Shown here: positions 8,942 to 18,535 of the stretch, piece after piece
Layout: each line of letters starts with the position of its first letter
Position numbering within the stretch: the stretch's first letter is position 1
NCBI GenBank assembly: GCA_029834535.1
Contig: JAQMWT010000308.1
Coordinates: 1 to 64,000, forward strand
Length of the DNA: 64,000 nt
Reading direction: 5' to 3'
Origin: Chrysophaeum taylorii
Lineage: Eukaryota; Sar; Pelagophyceae; Pelagomonadales; Pelagomonadaceae
Notes under the pieces: generated by a model
The model's database searches: none
Seen by the model: only the letters and a program-made list of their open reading frames with translations
What the model was told of the DNA's origin: nothing
Made by a program: the position numbers and the translations under genes

Positions 8942-10420
8942 GTGCATCACTGCCCCGACAACGTCACTGCCAAGGCCCCCAACGTACTTGCTCGCCCTGG
9001 ATTCTCTGCTTCTGACATACCATATCGCGACTTATGCACCGACTGCATCGCACACAACAAGCGCCACCCGCACAAGCATTTCAATGCGACCAGGCCTTCT
9101 TTTGAGCAAACCCACAAAGCCGGTGAAGTCTGGGCGTGCGACGGCGGCTATGTGACCATCCCATCCGAATGGGGAGGCTTCACACATATCATCGTCTTCA
9201 AGGAACTCATTTCGAAATTTCTCTTGGTGTACTTTACACGCACCACCAACGCCACGGAGTTCACTCAAGCTCTGGATTTTGTATATGACTTCTGTCGTAC
9301 TCAACTCAATGTGCACATGCGCACCCTCTACTCCGATGCATTCAAGCCTTACTTTAGCCAGCACATTACCTCCCCGTACCGCGTCGATAAGGGCATTCAA
9401 CTCATTGCCTTCCCGGCGTACACGCACTACTTTAACTTTGAAGTTGAGTCTGCCATCGGTTTCATCGCCTCCGCCTCCTCAACTCGCCTTCGTTCTCTCC
9501 TTAATGCTCACTATCGCGGCGCCAAGATCGTGGAACCCGCTATCATGTTCCCATGGGCGGTGATACACACCGTTCAAAGCTATAACCTTCTCTCGAACGC
9601 CACGCTCGAGCGCATTCATCATGCTATTCTGAGTCCGCAACAGCTACTCTACGACCAACTCAGCACTCCCCAACACGATATGCTCAAGATTTTTGGCGCT
9701 GAATGTTACCTCCTATTGGGGCCCCATGAACACCACAAGTGGGAACCGTGCCGCCGCAAATATCTGTATCTCTGTTGCGCCAACGCACAAAACCCTCTCG
9801 TCTTCCCACGCGTCGACCATCTCGCTGACGTCGTCCTCAACCCTGAAAACGGACAAATCCGTGTTTCGTCCAAGCTGCAATTCCTCTACATGTTGCAGCA
9901 TCCTACTCCTGATCCTGAACTAGCTCCTCCGTCACACGCTCCTTCAGCGCCTTTCTCGCTCACACCCCACACCACTATGCAAGACCATGTCATTCAGAGG
10001 GGGACAAGGACTCCTCATCCTCAGAGGGGGCACTTCCCACCTCCTTCAGCTCCTCCTTCTTCGTCCCCTACTCCGGCCTCTTCTCCCTCTTCTGACGCTG
10101 TCACCGACGAATCTGGCTCTATGTCACCGCCGCCCTTGCTTCCTTCTTACAAAGACCTTTTTGCACAAGATGACCTCATTCTTGTCCCAGGTTCCAAACA
10201 GCTTAACACTCGCGAGGCCACTTCTATGATCAATATCCGAGCCCGGTTACAAGCGTCTACAATTGGTGCTTACAAAGCCGCTGGTGGCAAGCTCGCCGAT
10301 TTCCGCTGGGATCTTCGCCACCACTTTCTTACGTTCAAGTCTCCCGCCCTCTCCGCCCTTCATCTCCGTGGTGGTATCCTCTGGTCTGCTATCTGCTCAG
10401 AGGGGAACATGCGTTGTTAG
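8942..10420 (+). CDS. Copia integrase (retrovirus-type DDE) of giant element
   Basis: The product begins in the pre-integrase zinc region (VHHCPDN...YRDLCTDCIAHNKRHPHKHF). The rve-type catalytic core follows, with Asp in WACDGG, Asp in TLYSDAF and Glu in FNFEVES in the expected order for strand-transfer metal binding. Downstream lies a long, variable Ser/Pro-rich C-terminal segment. The frame is open for 492 codons, so the integrase half looks better preserved than the rest. It ends at 10420 while RT lies in another frame, so a frameshift separates them. The coding sequence probably begins upstream of 8942, before the SINE-like insertion. Confidence 0.85.
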   Translation: MHHCPDNVTAKAPNVLARPGFSASDIPYRDLCTDCIAHNKRHPHKHFNATRPSFEQTHKAGEVWACDGGYVTIPSEWGGFTHIIVFKELISKFLLVYFTRTTNATEFTQALDFVYDFCRTQLNVHMRTLYSDAFKPYFSQHITSPYRVDKGIQLIAFPAYTHYFNFEVESAIGFIASASSTRLRSLLNAHYRGAKIVEPAIMFPWAVIHTVQSYNLLSNATLERIHHAILSPQQLLYDQLSTPQHDMLKIFGAECYLLLGPHEHHKWEPCRRKYLYLCCANAQNPLVFPRVDHLADVVLNPENGQIRVSSKLQFLYMLQHPTPDPELAPPSHAPSAPFSLTPHTTMQDHVIQRGTRTPHPQRGHFPPPSAPPSSSPTPASSPSSDAVTDESGSMSPPPLLPSYKDLFAQDDLILVPGSKQLNTREATSMINIRARLQASTIGAYKAAGGKLADFRWDLRHHFLTFKSPALSALHLRGGILWSAICSEGNMRC

Positions 10421-12831
10421 CTCGTCTTCTTCTCCCGTTGCGCACTGACTTACTTGCCCGCTACCCGCACGTCGATGGTTACTTCGCCCACGCCAAGTGC
10501 GCATCCAGCATCCCAGCTGCAACCTTTTTAACTGCTGATGGTTCACCTACGTGCCCTATTCCTCAGCCCCTTTTATCTGCGTTCACTGAACACGCTGCTG
10601 CCTTCGGCACTTCTTCCTTACAATATGCACTTACGTACCTGGCGCCGACCAGCTTTATTGATCACAACTCATCCGAGTTTGGCGCTACTTCTGCATCTCT
10701 GGCTGACTTGGAGGAATACCTTCTGGTCTCTACAGAGTTTATCACCCAGGTCTTACGTACCGACCCTACTATCCATATCCAACTGGAATCTGCCCCTACT
10801 ACTCCTACTGACGCTGTTTCCGCTTATCCCGAAGTTGCGCACACTGCCTCGACCGCAACGTCGCTAAACTATAATTCACCAGCCACTGTTGGTCCTGACG
10901 AATATAAGGTCCAAGAAGCGGACGTTTCCATTGACGAATATAAACTTAAGTGCCTCCACGGTTTGTCGCCTGAAAACAGGCACGCCTACCTCAAGGCCAT
11001 CGCCAAGGAACTCCACGACATTATCCGCTTTGGCTGCTTCAAACTTTCCTTGCCCGACGGTGTCTCTCGTCCTATTGACAGCAAGATGGTGCTGAAGATT
11101 AAAACAGACTCTGCAGGCAAATACGTTAAGCACAAGGCTCGCCTCGTACTACGTGGCTTCCTAGCATCTCTTGGCGCCGATTTCTTTGGTACCTTCAGCC
11201 CCATGGCCACTATGACCGCAATCCGGGTACTACTAGCTATTGCAGCATACAAGCAATTGCCTGTCTACCATGCAGACGTCCCGAACGCCTTCGTTCAGTC
11301 TGACATCGATGCCAATGTCTATGTTCAGTTACCAGACGGCATCAAGCTTATCGACCCCGATGACGCTAAGTACAAGGGCCGACGTCTACCGAAACTGCTG
11401 AAGTCACTTTATGGACTTAGGCAATCACCATCCCTTTGGAACAAAGAGATAGACGGCTTCTTCCGTAGCCTTGGTTACAAACGCCTGCATTCGGACTCTT
11501 GCCTATATGCTCGAGTATCCGCACATGCTAAGTTCGTCGTATGCAGTCTGTCTGTAGACGACATTGTTATTGTGTCCAATGACGACCCTCTTCGTACAGA
11601 ATTACAGGATGCCCTCCACAAACGGTATGCTGTAGAGCAGTTTGAACCTGTCCATACCCTCCTAGGCATGCGTGTGTGTCGCACATCTGACGGCTCCATT
11701 TCTCTGGATGTGCAAGCCAAGTGATCACCTGTCTTGCAGCAACCGACCCCGCTTAAATATCCTATGTCATCGTCCTTCAAGTATAGAGATGGCACTCCCA
11801 GCTCTGAAACAGAGTTGTACATCAATTCGCACTTTGCCACCCTCCTTGGCAAGCTGGTGTTCATGCAAGTTGCCTGCAGACCTGACTTCTCGCAAGCCTT
11901 GGGCAGATGTTCGCGTGGTATGCATGCACCCACGTATGTTCACGTCCAAATGCTAGAGCACTTGCTTCGCTACCTCAAGAAGCCGGAAAACCGCTCACTT
12001 CGCCTCTGGTTTCACCCTAAAGGTAATGCCATTGAAGCTCACCTTCGCACTGTCTCCGCTAATCGAATTGATCTATCCACTGTGGTCGACTACCAACCAC
12101 AGGATGTATCTACTGGACAGTTTGACCCCTTAGTTGCCATGGTTGACGCTGACAATGCCCCTTCCTTAGCACAGGAAGATAGGAAATCTACCACCGGGTT
12201 TGTCTTCTATCTTTTCAACTGCCTTATTGGTTGGAAAAGCAAACTTCAACCGATTGTCTCCTGCTCAACTCACGAAGCTGAGTTGATTGCCCTCAGTATT
12301 TGTGCTGATGAAGCTGTTTGGCTACGCAAGCTGCTGTTGGAACTCTCCTTTGTCGTCAACCCCACCTTCTACGTCAACAATGCTAATGGTGAGAACACCG
12401 CTGACCCTGTTGACTTCGATGACAATGACAACCCAATTGCTGAAGATATGCGCTTCATCAGAAGCCTACCTCTTTTGTCTGACAATGCTGCCGCTGTTCA
12501 CACCTCTAATAACCCAGATGGGTCCTCTCGATCCAAGGCACTGTCGACCAGATGGTTCAAAATCCGTGAGTATATCTCGCTACAGAAAATACGAGTCCAT
12601 CATGTTCCCGGCAAGCTGAACGTGGCGGATGGTTTTACAAAGCCACTTGCTGCTGAGTTCTCCACCTTTCGCTCTCTACTCGGTATGCATCATGCCTCTG
12701 ACGACAATCCTTTGCAGGATCGAAGATACCTAACTCTAGTGACCGCAACGTCGTTAAACTATCCCTGGCCTTACCTTCTCTTGCCACTTTTTTTTTTGTA
12801 CACGGGCGAGTGTTGTTCATGTCTTTCTTGA
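10414..12831 (+). pseudogene. Copia reverse transcriptase and RNase H, one in-frame TGA
   Basis: The RT segment has ARLVLRGF, FSPMAT, HADVPNAFVQSDI, LKSLYGLRQSPSLWN and the active-site region SVDDIVIVSN, where the usual YVDD has Ser in place of Tyr. It ends with LLGMRV. A single TGA stops the frame at 11722-11724. The same frame then resumes (ACRPDF, DRKSTTGFVF, SCSTHEAELIAL, SDNAAAV, KLNVADGFTKPL), which is a copia RNase H with D, E and D residues kept. The motif STATSLNY (10849-10872) precedes RT and VTATSLNY (12739-12762) follows RNase H. Confidence 0.9.
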
Positions 12832-12942
12832 CACTCCCGTGGCCGTGGCATCTCTCCCAAGTTGTTTCAAAAGCGACAACCCATAACCACTGTCACTCCT
12901 ACTACCTCCCAGGCTGCTACTGTCTCACCGACACCAGCTGAA

Positions 12943-13595
12943 CCTGTTTTACTACAATCCCTAACACAGATGACCACAAGAAGAATGGTCATATTCCCAT
13001 CTCAACTATCACCACTAACTTTTGTTGTGCTTGTCACAACACCGATCAGGCGCCCATACGACCTAACGTATGTGCACGTAATACTACTTCCTTCCAACCC
13101 TCCTGTGATGGGTGCTCAGCTGGTCATATACGCGCAACCATCATACGCACGTATCACTTGCCAAAGGAGCTACATACTCTCTTGACTAGCAGTCTAACGC
13201 AATATTCGTCACTTGCTCATTTAGTCTTCTCAGTAACCGATGCAGCCACAGACTCCACCACTCAACTGCCATTCGCACTGGATCTTCGGCTTATTACTCA
13301 GATGCACCTGGAGCATCTTAACTTTCTTGTAACGCTCGAGCGAACACAAGCTCGTAAAATTCAGGCTATGTTCAAGCCCACCAAATACCACCATGTGATT
13401 CATACTGTTATCCAATCGTGGGTACAACACCTTGACGACTACGTATCATCCTTGGACGATACAAAGCCGCCACCACTCTTGGATGTAATGTTCGGTCCCA
13501 CCTATACTTCGGCCGAACGGCAAGACTTTCTGCACTTCCTAAACACGAAATACCCCCCTACTTGCACAGCATGTGTTGACCGAAATGTCATTTAA
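12943..13595 (+). CDS. Cys/His-rich zinc-finger-like region after RNase H
   Basis: This open frame lacks an early ATG and follows a TGA near 12940. It encodes about 217 residues. Near its start, around 13020-13130, lies FCCACHNTDQ...PNVCARN...PSCDGCSAGH, a Cys/His arrangement typical of a zinc-binding module. A helical segment with no recognised motif follows. Copia elements normally end at RNase H, so a further coding region here is unusual. It lies in a different frame from both neighbours, so the original polyprotein has been frameshifted. Function unknown; nucleic-acid binding is only a guess. Confidence 0.5.
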
Positions 13596-14109
13596 CTACT
13601 CACTTCCCTCATCAGAATCTACTCTGGAAATGTCTTCGCCATCGACACACACTGCTTCTTCTGCCTCGCCTGATGATGTCGATGCATTGCGTCAACAAGT
13701 CGAACAACTCCAGGAAACTCTTCGCCTATATATTCACAAGGTCAACACCCTCAGCGCTGAGAATCTATCTCTGCGCACAGATCTACAGGCAGCCATTGCT
13801 TCAATTACCTCCCTGGAAAACCGGCTCTTTCCTCCTACAGCCAATGCACACGTGTTGCTTGTAACACTGTTCAAGATCACAGAGCTGTTGTCTCGCTTAA
13901 TACTCACCGCTCATGATCAACATGCTATCAACTGCTCCTCCCCGGACGATCACCTCCTTCATCTACGTGACAAGTGTGACAAGTTGCTCTCATGCTGCAG
14001 AGCATTCCGTCCGCTCTCATGTGAATCTGAATACTCTTCTATCTTCGTTCTTCGTTCTTTTTTTTTTTTTTTTTTTTTTTGGAAAACCAACTGGACACCT
14101 TTCAACTAG
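13573..14109 (+). CDS. Coiled-coil C-terminal region of giant copia element
   Basis: The frame opens with LTEMSFNY, the motif seen before RT and after RNase H. It continues to a clear heptad-repeat coiled coil (DALRQQVEQLQETLRLYIHKV...LSAENLSLRTDLQAAI). The remainder is Leu/His/Ser-rich. A run of about 25 T (near 14057-14081) creates a Phe stretch and probably marks where the real frame is lost. A coiled coil could mediate multimerisation of a structural protein. I know no copia family with this organisation. Confidence 0.5.
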   Translation: MLTEMSFNYSLPSSESTLEMSSPSTHTASSASPDDVDALRQQVEQLQETLRLYIHKVNTLSAENLSLRTDLQAAIASITSLENRLFPPTANAHVLLVTLFKITELLSRLILTAHDQHAINCSSPDDHLLHLRDKCDKLLSCCRAFRPLSCESEYSSIFVLRSFFFFFFFWKTNWTPFN

Positions 14110-14416
14110 ATTCTCTATCGCCACCCATACATCGTTCAGCTATTGGTGTTCACCACCTTACAGCAGAAGCTGACGATGATTAACGATCCTAACACACTGT
14201 CTGTTGCATCTGTGTTTCTTAATGTTCTGTTCAAAAGGGTCAAATCGACTCTCAGTTCCACCAAGTCCAAGTCCAAGTCCTAAGACCCTTCTACACTCTT
14301 GATGCTTCGTATGTGACCTCTGTGACCATCAAGACCGTATTCCTTCCTTTTTTTCTCTTCATCATCATCTTTCTCAAGAGATGCTCTACAGTCGCACCTT
14401 GCGCTTAAGACATCTC

Positions 14417-14423
14417 GAGGGGG
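14417..14423 (+). promoter_or_regulatory. Polypurine tract
   Basis: GAGGGGG lies immediately before the TGCAGAG start of the 3' LTR, the expected place for plus-strand priming. Confidence 0.7.
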
Positions 14424-14740
14424 TGCAGAGAAACCTGCTGCCTCTTACCCTTCTCCGTCCGTTGAGAACGTGATCTCTTCCTTGCCCTTCTTCTTCCTTT
14501 CTACACAATCTAATAGTCCTCTGGTTTGTGCCTACGCTCATCATCATGGTCTAGCGCGTCCCGAGGTATGGAGCACTATACACTTAACCTTTCTCGTGTA
14601 GTGCTAGATGCCGCCTGTCGTGTTCTGAGGATATAGGGAACATAACCTTCCATTCCCCGAATTAACCTTCCAGACGTTCACGATGAGACGGGGTGGTTTC
14701 CCAGGTGAATTACCACTGCTTGCTAAATGCTCTCTCTGCA
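14424..14740 (+). mobile_element. 3' LTR of giant copia element
   Basis: The 317-bp LTR begins TGCAGAG and ends CTCTGCA, a perfect terminal inverted pair with TG...CA ends. Bases 14502-14740 match the truncated 5' LTR. The LTRs are nearly identical where they overlap, so the element is not extremely old despite its broken genes. No target duplication can be checked because the left end is truncated. Confidence 0.85.
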
Positions 14741-14894
14741 GCTTTTGCGTATGTATATATACATTCGAGCACCCTTAGTTCAATCATAACTACAAATGAA
14801 CACTGGGGCTCGTCGTTCCAAGGAGGAGAAAACTCCTTTGCAGTACGTACGGAGAGTGGCGCTGCCATTTATAATAACTTGCACGCCTCATTCT

Positions 14895-16600
14895 CTAAGG
14901 TCTTTGCTCTAGGAGCTCCAAGTCGATCGCCACGAGTTTGCCATCGTCTTGCCAGACGTGATTTTCGATCGTGCGTTCTTCGTGAGGCTGAGACCAGCCA
15001 GCTTGCCGGAGAGCGCTGTGTACGCGCGCCAGCTCGGCCGAGAGATTAGGTTCGTCGCCCGAGACCTGCTTGCCGAGCTCGATGCCCATCAGACGCAGTG
15101 TCCCACACCACGAACGCGACACGAACAACAATCGAGCCACCGCCTTTCCTTGCAAACGTCGCAAGGCAGCGTACGCCTCAATCTCCTGCTGGAAGTGCGG
15201 ACCATCGCCGTGGTCGAGGTCGAACTGTTTAACGGCAACGCGGCGCCCATTCCAACAGGCCTCGATAACGTTTCCGTTGCGCTCGTAGCCGAGATGCTTG
15301 TCCCACAAGAGTTCAACGCCGCCGGCCTCGACTTCCGGAACACCGAGAGTGTTCCGCCGCTCCCACGGGCTTCCGACATTGGCAGCAACTTGCTTTTCGT
15401 CACCACCTGTTTTCTGCTTCTTTCGAGTGGTAGGGCTGTCATTGTCGCCGCCTCGATCGTCATCCGGTCCTCCTTGCGGCGGCGGCGGCGGCGGCGGCGA
15501 ATCGGTGTTATGCGGTTCGCCATCCTCGGTTTCTTCAGGTGTCGCCCAGCCGCGCCCGTCACAATGCAGCGCGTCGGGCCCCAGCTGAGGCCTTGTTTTC
15601 GCTGCGTCAACGAGCCACGCCCATGCGCGAAGGTACTCCGGCTCGCCGACATACCATCGGCGGCTCACGCGAAATTCGACCCTACTATCGTCTCCGTTGC
15701 CCGAAATCGCAGCGCGCACAAAATACGTCCGCGTGCCACTGGTGATGACGCCAAACTCGCAATCGTTGAGCGACATCTGTCGTGCGAGCTGGCCGATAGG
15801 ATTCCTCGTGCGCCAGTCGTTGTTTTCGTACGCGGCCACGATGGACTCGAGACTCTCCGGAATCCGCAAGTTGTGGGTCGATTTTTGCTCGCTCGACGCA
15901 GACCAGAATGCGGCGGCGGTCAGTGGCGTCCAGGATCGTGAGGTCCGGCATCCCTCGGGCTTCGCGGCCTTGTTGCCCAAACGTGAACGGAAGCGCCAAA
16001 AGCACATGTTTGCATAGGTAGGCGCTCTCGGCGGCCTCATTGCCATGCTCTTGCTTATTGCTCCAGCACATTGAGTAGGTGTTGAGCATCGGCCTATCCA
16101 ACCCACCAGTCGGCTGATGCGCGAGGACGCTCGCGGTGTGAGTTTACCAGGCCATGATTTCCGACGGGAGTTTGCGGCGACGAACTTCACCTCGAGATGA
16201 CTGACATTGGACGGCTCGACTGATTCGCCGTCGCGAGCAGGCAAGGAAGCGCGCGGGATGCGAGCACGTCTTGAATCGTTCGATGTCTCGGCAGATCCCC
16301 AGGGTCTTCTGCGATTGTAATGCGCCGCAGGTTTCGAACGCGGCGGTCTTCCTTCTCATCTGGCGAGAGATCTCTCGTCGTCGATCCTTCGTCGTCGAAT
16401 TCCTTACGTTCTCGGTCTAAAGGCTCGGGCACGAGACAGCGTGTAGGTAGAGGGAGGGCCCCGCATTGCGCAGCATCCTCCAAGCCAGCGAACAACCCGC
16501 GGTTGTCCTTGGTGGGGTAGCCGAAGAAAGCGCTTAGGTCGTCGTCGTCGTCGTCGTCGTCGTCCTCGTTGTTTTTTTGTTCTAGTAGGGCCGTCGTCAT
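14895..16600 (-). pseudogene. Nuclease-like plus protein-kinase-like gene, Crinkler-type, frameshifted
   Basis: Reading leftwards from an ATG at 16600, the N-terminus has a poly-Asp run and an acidic region. A central part resembles the PD-(D/E)XK-like domain of fungal and oomycete nuclease-kinase families (MPDLTILDATDRRRILVCVERAK, then LNDCEFGVITSGTRTYFVRAA). A Pro/Asp linker and a short kinase-like domain follow, with the beta-3 Lys in RVAVKQFDLD and the helix-C Glu in QQEIEAY. The HRD loop is replaced by QPHEERTIENHV, and DFG by DLE. At least two frame changes (near 16130-16190 and 15900) separate the parts, so it is a pseudogene, a gene with tiny introns, or a misassembly. Whether it acts as an effector is unknown. 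Confidence 0.6.
16539..16563. repeat. (GTC)n microsatellite coding the poly-Asp run
   Basis: A short trinucleotide run lies in the N-terminus of the nuclease-kinase gene and encodes consecutive Asp residues on the minus strand. Confidence 0.8.
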
Positions 16601-16746
16601 CACCCCAAAACCGCGGTAAAACAAACCCTCTCTGTCTGTCTGTCTTTAAATGTCGACTGCTAAGAGGGGGGGGTGTGGGTGGTGACTCTCTGTCTGTCTG
16701 TCTGTCTGTCTTTAATAACTGTCCTAACTACTAATCGACAGATGTT

Positions 16747-16782
<36 letters not shown>

Positions 16783-16971
16783 CCTCGATTTAGGGTAAGG
16801 ATCAGGTAGGCGCGAGAGTAAGGATCAGGTAGACGCGAGAGCCAGACAGTGATCCTCCAAGCCGTCTACGGCGACCTCGCAGACTATTTCCACGACCCGC
16901 GGCGGCTCTTTCAGCGCGCCATTCTCACGCCCCGTCGAAACGATGTTGTCGATGCTGACAACGCCGCGCGC

Positions 16972-17420
16972 ATGACCGCGGCCTTTTTTTCCCGAAGACG
17001 AGGCGTCGGAGTTCTTTTCGGCCGACTAGGTTGGGTCGGAAGCCGACGCCTCGCTCTTTACAGTCGAGTTTTCAACTCCCTGACAACCAACGGCATGCTG
17101 ACTTTGATCGCGAGCTTAAAGTCTTCGCAACCTCGACCCGTCGCGCGGCCACTGCAACGGTACCAGATACATGATCGATCGTGTCGTGTCACCGAGGCTC
17201 CCCCAACCTGTATCCCTCAAGCCCCACCGACGCCAAACGATCAACAAGAGCCAGAGGAAGACGCCCCGCAAGGTCGGCGTCCTCTTGCCCAAGCCCGTCT
17301 TCTGCCACGTCCAGCTCTACGTGGCTCTCTGTCGATCGGCAACTAACCCCGAGGATATCGTCTTCTGAGTCGACGACTCCACCCTACCCCACACGTGCTG
17401 CGCAATACCGATAAGCCCCC
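16972..17420 (+). pseudogene. PIF1-like helicase C-terminal relic, copy C
   Basis: This copy has the same blocks as copy A, with the most complete ending: QTINKSQRKTPRKVGVLLP, then KPVFCHVQLYVALCRSATNPEDI. Family members have GQT and FSHGQLYVALSR here, so the conserved Gly residues are lost. The upstream part is again in another frame. All three copies share these defects, so they derive from one already defective ancestor. Confidence 0.75.
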
Positions 17421-17439
17421 TCCCGGCGTCTACACGCGC

Positions 17440-17750
17440 ACGGTAGGTGAACTTACTGCGACCAGGTGAACTTACTGGGGTTTGAGATTGGGACTAGGTG
17501 AACTTAGTGACCAGGTGAGCTTACTGGGACCAAGTGAACTTACTGGGGTTTTTAGAGTGAACGCAAAGGCTAGCGGCGTGTACGGATCAAAGCAGCTTAG
17601 ATTGGCGGAGGTGAGAGCGACGAGCTCGAAGGAGAGTGGGGTGAGTCGATGTGAGCACGGGACTAGGTGAACTTACTGGGACCAGGTGAACTTACTGGGG
17701 TTAGAGATTGGGACCAGGTGAACTTACTGGCGAACTTACTGGCCTGCACT
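17440..17750. repeat. Minisatellite, copy C
   Basis: Units GGGACYAGGTGAACTTACTGG and TTACTGGGGTTTGAGATT alternate, ending in CTGGCCTGCACTTGT, the same ending as copy A at about 1430-1447. Confidence 0.8.
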
Positions 17751-17841
17751 TGTCTGTCTTTAAACTGTCTGGTTGGTGTGTGGGGAGCATGAAGGATGTG
17801 GGTGGGTTTGTGGGGTATGAGGGATGTGCCTGACGGGCGGA

Positions 17842-18006
17842 GATAAGTACGCGGGACCTAGTCGTCGGGGTCATCGCCGAGGCGTGGGGCAGGCGAAGAG
17901 CGGACCAAGGGCCCCGCCTTGGTAGGTCGTACGCATGTTGCCGCCGGACGCATGTGCGACGACGAAGGGTGACGTCCTGCTGGGATCGGGCGGCCTGGGC
18001 GGGGTT
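17842..18006. repeat. Dispersed repeat segment, second copy of 5-161
   Basis: Nearly identical to the window start. It lies about 530 bp upstream of the peptidase ATG. The remaining interval to 18535 shows no recognisable gene and probably contains the gene's promoter. Confidence 0.75.
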
Positions 18007-18535
18007 CCCCGAGGCAGGCGACGACATGGGTGAGGGCGGTGAGGGCACAGCGAGCCCGGCCTAATGCGTTGGCGATCCCCCACTCACGGTAGATGCACGC
18101 GGCGAGTTTTTTTTTGGGCCGCCTTTGCCTCTGTGTTCAAAGTTGGCGCAGCCGCTTGTCACCCGGGTTCGCGCAGCGATGCGCTCTGCGCATGTTTGGG
18201 CGAGAGCGTGGCACGCCGCACTGGGGGCCTCACCGAAGGCACCAGAGACGAGGCCGGCGACGGTGCCGTAGGTACGTAGCCGCTGTTCTTTGACAGGGCC
18301 CAAGACGCCAGGCGGTGGTGCTGTATACACCCGGCTGGGGGATGATGGCGGCGATGCCAATGCGGGCGTGAGCGAGGTATTCGGAGTGGACTTGCGCTGC
18401 GCGCCGATCGACAGGCGAGGGGTGGGAGGGATGGAGGGCGTGGGCGGTGTACAACGAACCCCAAGCGAGGGTTTTGATGTCGTAGAGTTGCTGTCTCTCT
18501 TTGTAGAGAGTAATAAGGGTTGGTTGAAAAAAAGA

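Larger units (their letters stand above)
1684..14423 (+). mobile_element. Internal region of giant Ty1/copia element (decayed, nested insertions)
   Basis: The 12.7-kb internal region lies between the primer-binding site and a GAGGGGG polypurine tract (14417-14423). The gene order is gag-like, unknown, integrase, RT/RNase H, zinc-finger region, coiled coil. Integrase before RT is the copia arrangement. A Helitron fragment (about 4310-5270) and a SINE-like element (8211-8864) are inserted into it. Even without these it exceeds 11 kb, about twice a typical copia element. Frameshifts and stops throughout show it is not intact. Confidence 0.85.
16620..17760 (+). mobile_element. Helitron-like fragment, copy C
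   Basis: The order is a GTCT-rich stretch (16632-16790), helicase relic, then minisatellite, and finally the repeat segment shared with the window start. It preserves the empty site (CTAAGAG, 16660-16666) of the MITE found in copy A. It sits between the nuclease-kinase gene and the peptidase gene. Confidence 0.65.

Noticed and set aside
14895-15941. Plus-strand ORF of 330 codons opposite the nuclease-kinase gene
   Set aside because: It is antisense to recognisable kinase and nuclease-like motifs and is Arg-rich without motifs of its own.
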